From the NCBI RefSeq assembly GCF_019711415.1, contig NZ_JAIGNJ010000001.1:551001-615000 (forward strand): a DNA stretch of 64,000 bases, in the 5' to 3' direction. This document shows, piece by piece, positions 1 through 8,996 of the stretch (the stretch's first letter is position 1; the number at the start of each line of letters is the position of its first letter). The position numbers and the translations under genes were made by a program. This DNA is from Qipengyuania vesicularis. GTDB taxonomy: Bacteria > Pseudomonadota > Alphaproteobacteria > Sphingomonadales > Sphingomonadaceae. The notes beneath the pieces are model-generated. The model made no database searches, was not told the DNA's origin, and was given only the letters and a program-made list of their open reading frames with translations.

Positions 1-2331
1 CTGCGCGTTGTGAGCGAGCTGCCGCAAGGCGCTGTAATCCTGCCCGACTTCGACCTCACCATGGATGCTGCTGTGTGGGAGGAGCTAGGCCGCGCCGGTG
101 CTGCGCCCGCGCCCGGTGACACGGCTTTCGCCCGCGACGATGCGGTGACCCATCCGCAATATCACCTCAAGTTGCTGCTCAACCGCATGGGGGTGGGGCG
201 AGAGGAAGTGCAGCCTTGGCACCGCAAGGGCATGACCGCCGCGCCGCCCGAGCGCAGCCACGCGATTTCGGCGCTCTTCCTGCCTCCCGAGGCAAGCCGG
301 GTTTGGGTGGATTTGCCTGCGGAGAAGCGCCGCCTGTCGGGCGTGCGGATCATGCAGGCTGCAAACCCCGAGGAAGAGACCCAAGCGATCTCTCTGCTGG
401 TCCGTGAGGCACTGGCCGAGCCGGAAAAGCGCGTGGTTGTGGTGACGCCCGATCGTCCTCTCGCCCGCCGCGTGGTGCATCATTTGGCACGCTGGAACAT
501 CATCGCCGATGACTCTGCTGGTCGCCCGCTGTCGCAGACACCGGCTGGCAGGGCATTCCTGCTCGCCGCCGAGGTCATGTCGGAGGGCGCGCGGGCGGTT
601 CCGCTGATGGCGCTGCTCGGCCACCCGCTGGTCGATGGCGGAATGGAACGTGGGCGCTGGCTGCGACGGTTGCGGCGGCTGGAGCGGGCGCTGCGCGGGC
701 CGAGGCTTGCTCCCGGCCTCGAACCGGCTCGGGCGGAGATTGGCAGGCTCGCCGAGACTCACCCGGACATGGCGGAATGGTGGGCGATTGCCGAGGTGCA
801 CTTGCTCCCGCTGGTGGAGATTGACCGCGACAGCCCCGCAAGCCTCGCCGAACTGATTGATACCCTCGCCGCCTGTGCCGAAGGTTTGTGCGGCGAGAAG
901 CTGTGGGCGCAGGAAGACGGGCGCACGCTCGCCGCTTTCGTCGAGGAGTTCCGCCTCCACGCCCGCGAGGCCGGTTTCGCTGTGGCACCGCGCGATATCG
1001 CGATCGCGCTTGCCGATGCCATGGAGGAACGCGCGGTGCGCCCGCCCTATGGCGGCCATGCGCGCGTGCAGGTGCTCGGCCTGCTAGAAGCGCGGATGAA
1101 CCGGGCGGATCTCGTGATCTGTGCGGGCCTCAACGAGGGCATCTGGCCCCCACGCGGAAGCGTCGATGCGCTGCTCGCCCCGCCGGTGCTGCGGGCGCTC
1201 GGCGTTCCGGGCGGGGATTTCCGCATCGGCCTATCCGCGCACGACCTTGCCGGTGCGATGGGCGCTCCGGAAGTCGTGCTCAGCCGGAGCGAGAGAGATG
1301 AGGGCGGCCCGGCCATCCCCAGCCGGTTCCTGCTGCGGGTGCAGGCGCTCTTGAGCGATACGAGGAAGGAAAGCGATCTGTCGGATCGGCACCGGGAAGC
1401 TGGCGCTATCAATCTCGCCCGCGCCATGACACGCGCCGAGCCTGCGCCCGACTATCCGCGCCCGATGCCCAAGCCCAGCGCCGACCAGCGCGATGTCGAC
1501 ATTTCCGCCACCGCGCTCGACCGGCTGCTGGGCGATCCCTACCAGTTCTTCGCGCAGAAGATCATGGGCCTGTCCGACCTCGACGCGCTCGATGCGGAAC
1601 CCAATCCACTGTGGCAGGGCAATGTCGCGCACACCATCCTCGAGCGCTGGCATCTCACCCGCAAGACCGACCCCGAAGCCCGCATTGTGCCGATCATGGA
1701 AGCGGTGCTGGAGGAAGAGAATGCCGATACCTACACCCGCGGCCTGTGGGTTCCGCGGCTGGAGCAGGCGCTGCTCTGGATCGAGGAGACGGTCACCGCC
1801 TACGACGGGCGTGAGGTGCTGGCGGTGGAGGCCAAAGGGTCGATGCATTTCGACGACGTCCTCGTCCACGGCCGCGCCGACCGGATCGACCGGCTGGAGG
1901 ACGGCACGCTCGCCATCGTCGACTACAAGACGGGCAAGCCGCCGAGCAAGGCGATGGTCGAGGAAGGCTACGCGCTGCAGCTCGGCATCCTTGGACTTAT
2001 CGCAGAGGACGGCGGCTTCACCAGGTTGAGCGGCCAGCCCGGTGGGTATGAATACTGGTCGCTGGGCCGGGCGAAGGAGGATAATCCGCATGGCTTCGGC
2101 TATGTCGAGGTGCCGCTCAAGCTGAGCGACCGTCAGAAGGGCCTGTTGCCGGAGGACTTCCTCCCGAAAACCCGCGAAAAACTGGGCGAGGCGATCGGCA
2201 AATACATCAAGGGCGACGCTCCGTTTACCGCGCGCGAGAACCCGGATTATCCGGCCTATGACACCTACGACCAGCTGATGCGGCTGGAGGAATGGCTCCC
2301 GCGTCAGGCCGACGAGGGGGATGCCTCGTGA
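1..2331 (+). CDS. addB: AddB, double-strand break repair nuclease/helicase-like subunit (5' partial)
   Basis: C-terminal part of AddB, the partner of AddA in the helicase-nuclease that resects double-strand breaks for RecA loading. The frame is open from base 1 and AddB proteins are usually about 1000 residues, so roughly 200-250 residues lie upstream of the window; a GTG at 10 is probably not the start. The C-terminal RecB-type nuclease core is clear: GNVAHTILERWH, then GRADRID and IVDYKTGK near residue 635, giving the acidic and lysine residues of a PD-(D/E)XK site. The cysteines that bind an iron-sulfur cluster in Firmicutes AddB are not evident around this nuclease. Its stop overlaps the addA start (GTGA), which suggests translational coupling. 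Function is confident from the family and the neighbour. Confidence 0.93.
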   Translation: MRVVSELPQGAVILPDFDLTMDAAVWEELGRAGAAPAPGDTAFARDDAVTHPQYHLKLLLNRMGVGREEVQPWHRKGMTAAPPERSHAISALFLPPEASRVWVDLPAEKRRLSGVRIMQAANPEEETQAISLLVREALAEPEKRVVVVTPDRPLARRVVHHLARWNIIADDSAGRPLSQTPAGRAFLLAAEVMSEGARAVPLMALLGHPLVDGGMERGRWLRRLRRLERALRGPRLAPGLEPARAEIGRLAETHPDMAEWWAIAEVHLLPLVEIDRDSPASLAELIDTLAACAEGLCGEKLWAQEDGRTLAAFVEEFRLHAREAGFAVAPRDIAIALADAMEERAVRPPYGGHARVQVLGLLEARMNRADLVICAGLNEGIWPPRGSVDALLAPPVLRALGVPGGDFRIGLSAHDLAGAMGAPEVVLSRSERDEGGPAIPSRFLLRVQALLSDTRKESDLSDRHREAGAINLARAMTRAEPAPDYPRPMPKPSADQRDVDISATALDRLLGDPYQFFAQKIMGLSDLDALDAEPNPLWQGNVAHTILERWHLTRKTDPEARIVPIMEAVLEEENADTYTRGLWVPRLEQALLWIEETVTAYDGREVLAVEAKGSMHFDDVLVHGRADRIDRLEDGTLAIVDYKTGKPPSKAMVEEGYALQLGILGLIAEDGGFTRLSGQPGGYEYWSLGRAKEDNPHGFGYVEVPLKLSDRQKGLLPEDFLPKTREKLGEAIGKYIKGDAPFTARENPDYPAYDTYDQLMRLEEWLPRQADEGDAS

Positions 2332-5300
2332 GCGGCAAGGTCTATCCGCTCAAGGACGCGCAGGCGGACAGTGTCGATCCGCTGAAAAGCGTGTGGCTCT
2401 CCGCCAGCGCGGGGACGGGCAAGACGCAGGTGCTTTCCGCCCGCGTGCTGCGCCTGCTGCTCCAGCCGGGCGCCGATCCCTCGCAAATCCTCTGCCTCAC
2501 CTTCACCAAGGCGGGCGCCGCCGAGATGGCGGTGCGGGTGAATTCGGTGCTCGCGCGGTGGGTGCGGATGGATGCAGGCCAGCTGGCACAAGAGCTCGGC
2601 TATCTGGGCGCGCCGATCGACCCCGCCACGCAAGACCGCGCCCGATCGCTCTTCGCCCGCGTGCTCGACTGCCCCGGCGGCGGGCTACGGATCGATACAA
2701 TCCACGCCTTCGCGCAATACTTGCTCGCCGCCTTCCCGAGCGAGGCGGGCGTGCTGCCCGGCAGCCAGCCGATGGAAGACCGCGACCGCGACCTGCTGAG
2801 CCGCGATGTGCTGTCCGAGCTGCTCGCCGAGGGCGATCCGCACATACGCGAGGCCGTGGCCGAGATGAGTCGCCGCAAGGGGCCCGATGCCGTGCTCGGC
2901 TGGCTGATGCGCTGCGCCCGCCACAAGGAGCTGTGGGAGCAGCCCGGCTGGCAGCATGACCTTCGCGATCCGGTGCGCCGCCTGCTGGGTATCCCGGTCG
3001 ATGCCGACGAAGGCTGGGTGGCAGAAGGCTGTTCGGATGCGAATTTCCCCGTCGATGTGCTGCGCGGAGCGCTACAGGCCATGGATGGCTGGAAGGCGCA
3101 GGGCGCAGACAAGGTCCGCGAGTTCGTCCCTGCGTGGCTCGGGGCCTCACCCGAGCAGCGTTTGGAGCGGTTGGACGGATTCTTCGACACGTTGTTGAAG
3201 AAGGACGGCGATCCGCGCATCATGAAGGGCGCGGAGAAAAACGATCCTGACTTCGCAAACAAGCAGGCGATTATCGCCGAGGCCGTCCGCGCCGTTGCAG
3301 AACGCGCTGCCTTGCTCGGTCTCGCCGCATTCCTTGCTCCGCAACTCGAAGCGGGCCGCGCCTTTGCCGAGCGTTGGGAAGAGGCCAAGGCGCGCGAGGG
3401 ACTGGTCGATTTCGACGATTTGATCCACCGCGCAGCGCGGCTGCTTTCCTCCAGCCAGATGGCAGACTGGATCCGCTACAAGCTCGACCGTAGCTTCGAC
3501 CATATCCTTGTCGACGAGGCGCAGGATACGAACCAGGCCCAATGGGCCATCGTGAAAGCGCTGACCAACGAATATTTCGATGGATACGGCGCGCATGGCG
3601 ACGCGATCCGGACGATCTTCACGGTTGGCGACTACAAGCAGGCGATCTTCGGCTTCCAGGGCACCAGCCCCGAGAATTTTCGCGAGGCCCGCGACTATTT
3701 CCGCGACCGTATGGAAGCGGCTGCCCGCGCCGCAGAGCAGGCGCGCGAGAATATGCAGGCCCGGCGCCTGCAAGAATACGATCTCGAACGCAGCTACCGC
3801 ACCAACCAGACTGTGCTCTCCTTCGTGGATGAAGCGATCCGCGCCATCGGGCATGAAGGTCTGGGCCTCGACAAGAGTGATGGCGAGCATAGGGGCGAAA
3901 ACGCGCCCGGTCTCGTCACGCTGTGGAAGGACGTGCGCATCCTCGATGGTGAGGACGACGAGGGCGAACAGGAAAACGGCTGGCTCGCGCGCCATGACCG
4001 GCTGATGGCCGACAAGATCGCGCGGCAGGTCGCCGAATGGCTAGATCCCAAAGGCGACGGCTTCACGCTGGTGAAGGGCGAAACCCGCCGCGCGCAGGCG
4101 GGCGACGTTATGGTGTTGGTGCAGAAGCGCCGCGAACTTGCCTCGCTCATCGTCGCGCGGCTCTATGCCCACGGCGTCCCGGTGGCGGGCGTCGACCGGC
4201 TCAGGCTCGGCAACCCGCTGGCGGTGAAAGACCTGATGGCGGCAATCCGCTTTGCCGCGCAGCCGCTCGACGATCTGACGCTGGCCAACCTGCTCGTCTC
4301 TCCCCTGATCGGGTGGAGCCAGGAAGACCTTCTCGTGTTCGGCTATCGCGACAAGGGCGTGCGTCTTTGGGAGCACTTGCGCATCTCCGACGAGCCGCGC
4401 GTGGCGCATATCGTCGACGCGCTGCGCGAAATCCTGCGCCGCGCCGATTACGACAGCCCGCAGCAGCTGCTCCACTGGATGCTGGTCGGCCCGATGGATG
4501 GGCGGCGCAGGCTGGTCGCACGGCTGGGTCGCGAGGCCAACGATCCGATCGATGAACTGCTCAATGTCGCCAACGCCTTCGCCTCGAGCCATGTGGCCAG
4601 CCTGCAAGGCTTCATCCGCTGGTTCGATGCAGGCGATGGCGAACTGAAGCGCGAGGCGGGCGAGGGCGGCGACCAGGTCCGCGTGATGACCGTGCATGGC
4701 TCCAAGGGCCTGCAAGCACCGATTGTCATTCTTGCCGATGCGGCGATCCGCCCCGATTCCTCGGGGGATCTATCGCTCGAAGAAACCCCGCTTGGGGCAG
4801 AGCAGAGCAATGTCGTGCCTCTACCCGCGCTGACCAAGGACGAGAAAGTCGGTCCGCTGCGCGCTGTGGAGGAGGAAAACGCGGCTCGCTCGATGCAGGA
4901 GCATTGGCGGCTGCTCTATGTCGCCATGACCCGCGCCGAGGAAGCCCTGTTCGTAGGAGGGTCGCTCGGCCCGCGCGATGCGAAGAACGGGCCGCACGAA
5001 GACAGCTGGTACGCCCGTCTCAAGGAACTGTTCGATGACGGGGAGGGGCTGGAAGATCCCATTTGGGGTGCACGTTGGGAGGTCGGCGAACGCGCGGCAG
5101 TCGTACCTTTCGAGGGCAGGGCGGAACTTGCGGCGCCGGTCGACCTACCGAATTGGGCGAAGCAGCCGGTCGGCCCCGAACCGCGTCCGCCGCGCCCGCT
5201 CGCGCCTTCGGGGCTGGGCGAGGTCGAAGGGAGCGACCCGCCACTGCCGCCCGAAGTCGCGGCCGGTGCCGCCCGGCGGGGTGTCCTGATCCACGCGCTG

Positions 5301-5804
5301 CTCGAACGCCTGCCCCAAGTCGCTCCCGCGGAGCGCGAGGCGAAGGCTACGGCGTGGCTCGCCAAACAGGCCAGCGATCTCGGCGACGCAGAGCGCGGCG
5401 AAATGCTCGCCCGCGCGATCACGGTCCTATCCGAGCCTGGATTTGCCGAGATATTCGGTCCCTCTGCGCTGGCGGAGATCCCCTTGGCCGCGACGGTGGA
5501 AGGCCAGGTCGTCATGGGCACGGCAGACCGGCTGCTGGTCACGCCCGACAAGGTAACCGTGGTCGACTTCAAGACCGCTCGCCGTCCGCCCACATCGCTC
5601 GACGGCATACCGGAAAGCACGATGCGCCAGATGGCGGCCTATGTCGCAGCGTTGCAGGTCATCTACCCCGGTCGCGCGGTAGAGGCGGCGGTGCTCTATA
5701 CCCAGACACCGCAACTGATCGCCTTGCCCGCCGAGCGCCTCGCTGCCTACAAGGCCGCGTTTGCGGATCGGCAGGAAAGCTTTGCCCTGCCGCCCGTTGA
5801 GTAA
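2328..5804 (+). CDS. addA: AddA, ATP-dependent helicase/nuclease subunit
   Basis: UvrD/Rep-type superfamily 1 helicase with a C-terminal nuclease, the motor of the AddAB break-processing complex. I chose the GTG at 2328 because it overlaps the addB stop by four bases and puts the Walker A (ASAGTGKT, residues 26-33) at the usual distance from the N-terminus. Other motifs follow in order: VDEAQDTNQAQW (motif II, DEAQ), GDYKQAIFGFQG (III), MTVHGSKGLQ (V) and LLYVAMTRAEE (VI). The end carries GTADRLL and VVDFKTAR, a second PD-(D/E)XK nuclease site. Length is about 1158 residues, normal for alphaproteobacterial AddA. The addB-addA-trxA order is common in this class. Confidence 0.96.
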   Translation: MSGKVYPLKDAQADSVDPLKSVWLSASAGTGKTQVLSARVLRLLLQPGADPSQILCLTFTKAGAAEMAVRVNSVLARWVRMDAGQLAQELGYLGAPIDPATQDRARSLFARVLDCPGGGLRIDTIHAFAQYLLAAFPSEAGVLPGSQPMEDRDRDLLSRDVLSELLAEGDPHIREAVAEMSRRKGPDAVLGWLMRCARHKELWEQPGWQHDLRDPVRRLLGIPVDADEGWVAEGCSDANFPVDVLRGALQAMDGWKAQGADKVREFVPAWLGASPEQRLERLDGFFDTLLKKDGDPRIMKGAEKNDPDFANKQAIIAEAVRAVAERAALLGLAAFLAPQLEAGRAFAERWEEAKAREGLVDFDDLIHRAARLLSSSQMADWIRYKLDRSFDHILVDEAQDTNQAQWAIVKALTNEYFDGYGAHGDAIRTIFTVGDYKQAIFGFQGTSPENFREARDYFRDRMEAAARAAEQARENMQARRLQEYDLERSYRTNQTVLSFVDEAIRAIGHEGLGLDKSDGEHRGENAPGLVTLWKDVRILDGEDDEGEQENGWLARHDRLMADKIARQVAEWLDPKGDGFTLVKGETRRAQAGDVMVLVQKRRELASLIVARLYAHGVPVAGVDRLRLGNPLAVKDLMAAIRFAAQPLDDLTLANLLVSPLIGWSQEDLLVFGYRDKGVRLWEHLRISDEPRVAHIVDALREILRRADYDSPQQLLHWMLVGPMDGRRRLVARLGREANDPIDELLNVANAFASSHVASLQGFIRWFDAGDGELKREAGEGGDQVRVMTVHGSKGLQAPIVILADAAIRPDSSGDLSLEETPLGAEQSNVVPLPALTKDEKVGPLRAVEEENAARSMQEHWRLLYVAMTRAEEALFVGGSLGPRDAKNGPHEDSWYARLKELFDDGEGLEDPIWGARWEVGERAAVVPFEGRAELAAPVDLPNWAKQPVGPEPRPPRPLAPSGLGEVEGSDPPLPPEVAAGAARRGVLIHALLERLPQVAPAEREAKATAWLAKQASDLGDAERGEMLARAITVLSEPGFAEIFGPSALAEIPLAATVEGQVVMGTADRLLVTPDKVTVVDFKTARRPPTSLDGIPESTMRQMAAYVAALQVIYPGRAVEAAVLYTQTPQLIALPAERLAAYKAAFADRQESFALPPVE

Positions 5805-5858
5805 TTGCCCCCAGCGCCCATATGGAGCGCCAAGAAACACGCATTCAGGAGTATTCCC

Positions 5859-6179
5859 ATGGCCACCATCAACGTCACCGACGAAGGCTTCCAGAAAGAC
5901 GTTCTCGACAGCGACAAGCCCGTGCTCGTGGATTTCTGGGCCGATTGGTGCGGGCCGTGCAAGATGATCGCACCGGCGCTTGAGGAGCTGTCCGAAGAGC
6001 TGGCCGACAAGGTGACGATTGCCAAGATGGACATCATGGAAAACACCGGCGTTCCGGGATCGATGGGCGTCCAGTCGATCCCCTACCTCGTGCTCTTCAA
6101 GAACGGCGAGCCGGCTGCGCACATGCGCGGTGCGGCGCCCAAGGGCCAGCTCAAGCAATGGCTCGAAGGCGCGCTCTGA
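5859..6179 (+). CDS. trxA: thioredoxin
   Basis: Cytoplasmic thioredoxin of 106 residues that reduces protein disulfides using electrons from thioredoxin reductase. The redox site WCGPC is at residues 30-34 and the cis-proline loop (SIPY) at Pro75. The ATG at 5859 is preferred over an upstream in-frame start because it has a Shine-Dalgarno-like CAGGAGT about seven bases before it and gives the standard thioredoxin N-terminus. It lies 54 bases after addA and could be co-transcribed or separately promoted. A GCCGCAA/TTGCGGC hairpin at 6201-6221 lies between it and the next gene and may reduce read-through, though no good T-run follows. Confidence 0.96.
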   Translation: MATINVTDEGFQKDVLDSDKPVLVDFWADWCGPCKMIAPALEELSEELADKVTIAKMDIMENTGVPGSMGVQSIPYLVLFKNGEPAAHMRGAAPKGQLKQWLEGAL

Positions 6180-6246
6180 CCCCTTTCCGGCCATAGTCCC
6201 GCCGCAATCTTGTTTTGCGGCGCAACATTGCTAAAGGCGTGACACG

Positions 6247-7032
6247 ATGAAGCGCACGCACCTGCCCCTGAACGCCCTGCGCGTATACGATGCCGCGGCA
6301 CGCCACCTCAGCTTTACCCGCGCGGCGGACGAGCTGGCGGTGACGCCGGCGGCAGTCGGTCAGCAGATCCGTGCGCTGGAGGACCACCTCGGCACCGTGC
6401 TGTTCCGCCGGACCAGCAAGGGGCTGGAGCTGACGCAGGAAGGCGCGGCAGGGCTCGATGCGCTGCGCGAAGGCTTCCTCAAGTTCGAGGAAAGCGTGTC
6501 CGCCATGCAGGCGGGTCAGGCTTCGGACAGCTATACGATCGCCTGCCCGCGCGAATTCTACGCGCAGTGGCTCGCCCCGCGGCTGGCGGAATTCTCGAAA
6601 GAGAACCCCGAGATCAAGTTCGCCTTCGTGGCGGACGAGAATGCCGATTTCACCGAGGCGAACCTCGACTGCGCCATCCGGCTGGTCGACGGGCCGGGCG
6701 ATTTGCAGGGCGTCGAACTGGCCGCCGCGCGCCGCGTGACGGTGGGCGCACCCGGTGCGCCCGACCGGTGGATCGACTGGGGCCTGCCGCTGCAGGACGG
6801 CGTGCAGGCGCATGTCACCGTCAGCAATGCCGGACAGGCGCTGTCGGGCGCGATGGCGGGGCTGGGCAAGGCGATCCTGCCCGAACTGCTCGCCAAGGAA
6901 GCGATCGAGGCGGGCCGTCTCGAGGTGCTCGACGGGCCGGAGCAGGGCACGCGCGCCTACTGGCTTGTCGCCCCCACGCCGCAATGGCGGACCAAGAAGG
7001 TCAAAGCGCTCGTCGCCTTTCTCGCCGGTTAG
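6247..7032 (+). CDS. LysR family transcriptional regulator (GcvA-like)
   Basis: Probable DNA-binding regulator of 261 residues. Residues about 6-66 form the winged helix-turn-helix typical of LysR proteins (LNALRVYDAAARHLSFTRAA, then TPAAVGQQIRALE and LFRRTSKGLELTQEG). The phrasing resembles the GcvA subgroup. A periplasmic-binding-like effector domain follows. At 261 residues it is shorter than the usual 290-310, mainly in the effector domain, so ligand sensing may be reduced or unusual. LysR proteins often control a neighbour; here the only close gene is the downstream GNAT acetyltransferase, 10 bases away on the same strand, so the target is unknown. Confidence 0.88.
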   Translation: MKRTHLPLNALRVYDAAARHLSFTRAADELAVTPAAVGQQIRALEDHLGTVLFRRTSKGLELTQEGAAGLDALREGFLKFEESVSAMQAGQASDSYTIACPREFYAQWLAPRLAEFSKENPEIKFAFVADENADFTEANLDCAIRLVDGPGDLQGVELAAARRVTVGAPGAPDRWIDWGLPLQDGVQAHVTVSNAGQALSGAMAGLGKAILPELLAKEAIEAGRLEVLDGPEQGTRAYWLVAPTPQWRTKKVKALVAFLAG

Positions 7033-7042
7033 TCTTTTGCCG

Positions 7043-7570
7043 ATGCGCGACGTCGCCACTCTCCACACCGACCGTTTCACCCTGCGCCCGCTACAGCGCA
7101 GCGATGCGCACGCGCTCTTTCCCACGCTTTCGGACGCGCAGCAGTGCCTCTACCTCACGCGGCCTGCATTCGCCGATGTCGAGGAATTGTGGGGCTGGCT
7201 CGCCGAGCCGGGCTGGAACGGCCGGACCTGGATCGCCGAGGACGCGGCAGGTGCGGTCGCCGCCCGCTTCGTCGCGGTGCCGGGGCACGAGGACGGAGTC
7301 GAGGAAATCGGCTACATCACCTGCATGCACCGGCAGGGCGAGGGCGTGGCGAGCGAATGCACCGCGGCGCTGATCGACCACCTGCTGGTGACCGGCACCC
7401 GCAAGCTCACCGCCGAGGTGGATGCGGACAACACCCCCTCGATCCGCCTGCTCGAACGGCTCGGCTTCACCCGCGAGGCGTTCTTCCGCGAACACGAGAC
7501 CACCCATGCGGGCCTGCGCGACGTGATGATCTATGGCCTGCTGGCGAACGACTGGCCCGCGCGCGGCTAG
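7043..7570 (+). CDS. GNAT family N-acetyltransferase (RimJ/RimL-like)
   Basis: Predicted 175-residue acetyl-CoA-dependent acetyltransferase. The N-terminal phrase LHTDRFTLRPLQRSDA and the C-terminal NTPSIRLLERLGFTRE are hallmarks of the RimJ/RimL branch, whose members acetylate protein N-termini or small amines. The acceptor here cannot be told. The ATG at 7043 starts ten bases after the LysR gene, so the two are probably one transcript. The stop codon overlaps the convergent LuxR stop in a shared CTAG, leaving no room for a terminator between the two opposing transcripts. Confidence 0.87.
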   Translation: MRDVATLHTDRFTLRPLQRSDAHALFPTLSDAQQCLYLTRPAFADVEELWGWLAEPGWNGRTWIAEDAAGAVAARFVAVPGHEDGVEEIGYITCMHRQGEGVASECTAALIDHLLVTGTRKLTAEVDADNTPSIRLLERLGFTREAFFREHETTHAGLRDVMIYGLLANDWPARG

Positions 7571-8274
7571 ATCGTTACCAGCTTCAGTTTCAGCGCCTTC
7601 ACCGTGGCGCCCACCCGGTCGCTGACGCCGAGCTTGGCGTAGATCCGCTTCACATAGGTGGAGACCGTTTCGGACGAGATCTCCAGCAGCTGCGCGATCA
7701 CGCTGTTCGACTTGCCCTGCGCGATCAGTGCCAGCACCTCCACCTCGCGCTGGGATAGCGCCACATCGCCTTCCTCGATCGCGACGAGCTGGCACACGCG
7801 GTCATGCGCGGTGCGCGCCACCAGGGTCAGCGACACGATCTGTTCTTCTTCCGGCGTGTGATCCTCGGGAAAGCCGAAAGCGGCATAGGCGTCGCGATTA
7901 TCGGGGCCGAACAGCGGGACGCCGAAGCCGTTGGTGATGCCGTATTCGCGCAGGGCCGCAACGAAGCGGCGGATTTCCTCGGTCTGCTCCACCCGTTCGA
8001 GCGCCTCGCTCCAGGAGATCACATGGCCCGCCCGCATTACCGCATCGGGGATCGGATCGGTTTGGCGGAATTCGGCGCTTTCGTAGAGGTCGAGCCACTC
8101 GACCGAGAAGCCGCGCGCCATCACCTGCGTTTCCCGCGAGACCTGCGAGCCGAAAATGGGAGTGAAATGGTAGCTGAACTTGTCGGCGCCATATTCGTCC
8201 ACCGCGCGCCGCACATTTTGCCACAGAGTGGTGACGCAGGGGCTGGTGGCGATGTCTGTCAGGACCTGGTTCAT
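7567..8274 (-). CDS. LuxR family quorum-sensing-type transcriptional regulator
   Basis: Regulator of 235 residues with an N-terminal autoinducer-binding domain and a C-terminal LuxR helix-turn-helix (LSQREVEVLALIAQGKS through STYVKRIYAKLG). All six residues invariant in acyl-homoserine-lactone receptors are present at exactly TraR-like spacing: Trp60, Tyr64, Asp73, Pro74, Trp88 and Gly116. That argues for a functional lactone pocket. I chose ATG 8274; a GTG at 8292 is in frame but lacks a ribosome-binding site. No LuxI synthase is visible in the window, so this is a candidate LuxR solo, or its synthase lies elsewhere. It sits 48 bases behind a GNAT acetyltransferase on the same strand. Confidence 0.92.
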   Translation of the reverse strand: MNQVLTDIATSPCVTTLWQNVRRAVDEYGADKFSYHFTPIFGSQVSRETQVMARGFSVEWLDLYESAEFRQTDPIPDAVMRAGHVISWSEALERVEQTEEIRRFVAALREYGITNGFGVPLFGPDNRDAYAAFGFPEDHTPEEEQIVSLTLVARTAHDRVCQLVAIEEGDVALSQREVEVLALIAQGKSNSVIAQLLEISSETVSTYVKRIYAKLGVSDRVGATVKALKLKLVTI

Positions 8275-8322
8275 GGCATACTCTAATACCACAAAACCAA
8301 AGACCGGACTTGTCCCCGATCG

Positions 8323-8937
8323 TCAAGTCACTTCGGCGAAAGCCCTGAACACATCCGCCATGCCCGGCGGGTCGCATTCCTCGCGCAGCGCGGCGATGGC
8401 GCGCTCGATATCGAGCTCGAACACCATCACCCCGTCCTCCAGCCGCTCGTATTCGGCGCCGAGCGACTTGGCGAAGTCCCGCGCGCTGCGGTTCTCGGCG
8501 AGGATATTGACGGCGAACTCCGCCAGCCCCTCGGTCCGCGCATGGTGGAGGATGGTGGCGGTCAGCAGCTTGCCGAGGCCCAGTCCGTGATATTCGTCGA
8601 GCACCCCGACCGAGAATTCCGCGCAATCCTCGTCCTCGGGATCGCGGAAGGCGTGCACCGCCCCGATCGCGGGCGTATCCTCGCGCGAGGCATCGACCGC
8701 GCCCCAGGCGATATGGTCATGCCCGTCGACATCGGTCAGCCGCTCGATCACCCAGTCGGGCGGGGTCCGCGCGCCGGAGAAGAAGCGCAGGTAGCGCGAC
8801 TGCGCACTCATCTGCGCGATCCCCAGCCGCATCCGCTCCCCGTCATCCTCGCGGATCGTGCGGATGCAGACGGGATGCCCGTTCTCGAGCCGCGTGTGGA
8901 TGGTGATGTCCTGGGGCCGCTTCATGAGTAGCCACAT
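8323..8937 (-). CDS. GNAT family N-acetyltransferase
   Basis: Protein of up to 204 residues with a GNAT fold. VCIRTIREDDGERMRLGI resembles the start of acetyltransferase domains of the Pat/YfiQ type, and the acetyl-CoA loop reads LDEYHGLGLGKLL. The C-terminal half has LAENRSARDFAKSLGAE. It is not a LuxI-type synthase as far as I can see, because the LuxI N-terminal Arg/Phe/Trp signature is missing. Start is uncertain between ATG 8937 and ATG 8925; neither has a clear Shine-Dalgarno. It precedes the LuxR gene in the same direction, so the two may share a transcript. Confidence 0.85.
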   Translation of the reverse strand: MWLLMKRPQDITIHTRLENGHPVCIRTIREDDGERMRLGIAQMSAQSRYLRFFSGARTPPDWVIERLTDVDGHDHIAWGAVDASREDTPAIGAVHAFRDPEDEDCAEFSVGVLDEYHGLGLGKLLTATILHHARTEGLAEFAVNILAENRSARDFAKSLGAEYERLEDGVMVFELDIERAIAALREECDPPGMADVFRAFAEVT

Positions 8938-8996
8938 ACCACATCTGCGCGTGGGTAAAGGGGGCGGTGAAAGAAGGCGGAGCCCCGCTCGCGCCG

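Noticed and set aside
5805..5858. Earlier start for thioredoxin giving an 18-residue extension
   Set aside because: No ribosome-binding site, and the extension does not look like a signal peptide; ATG 5859 gives the family start.
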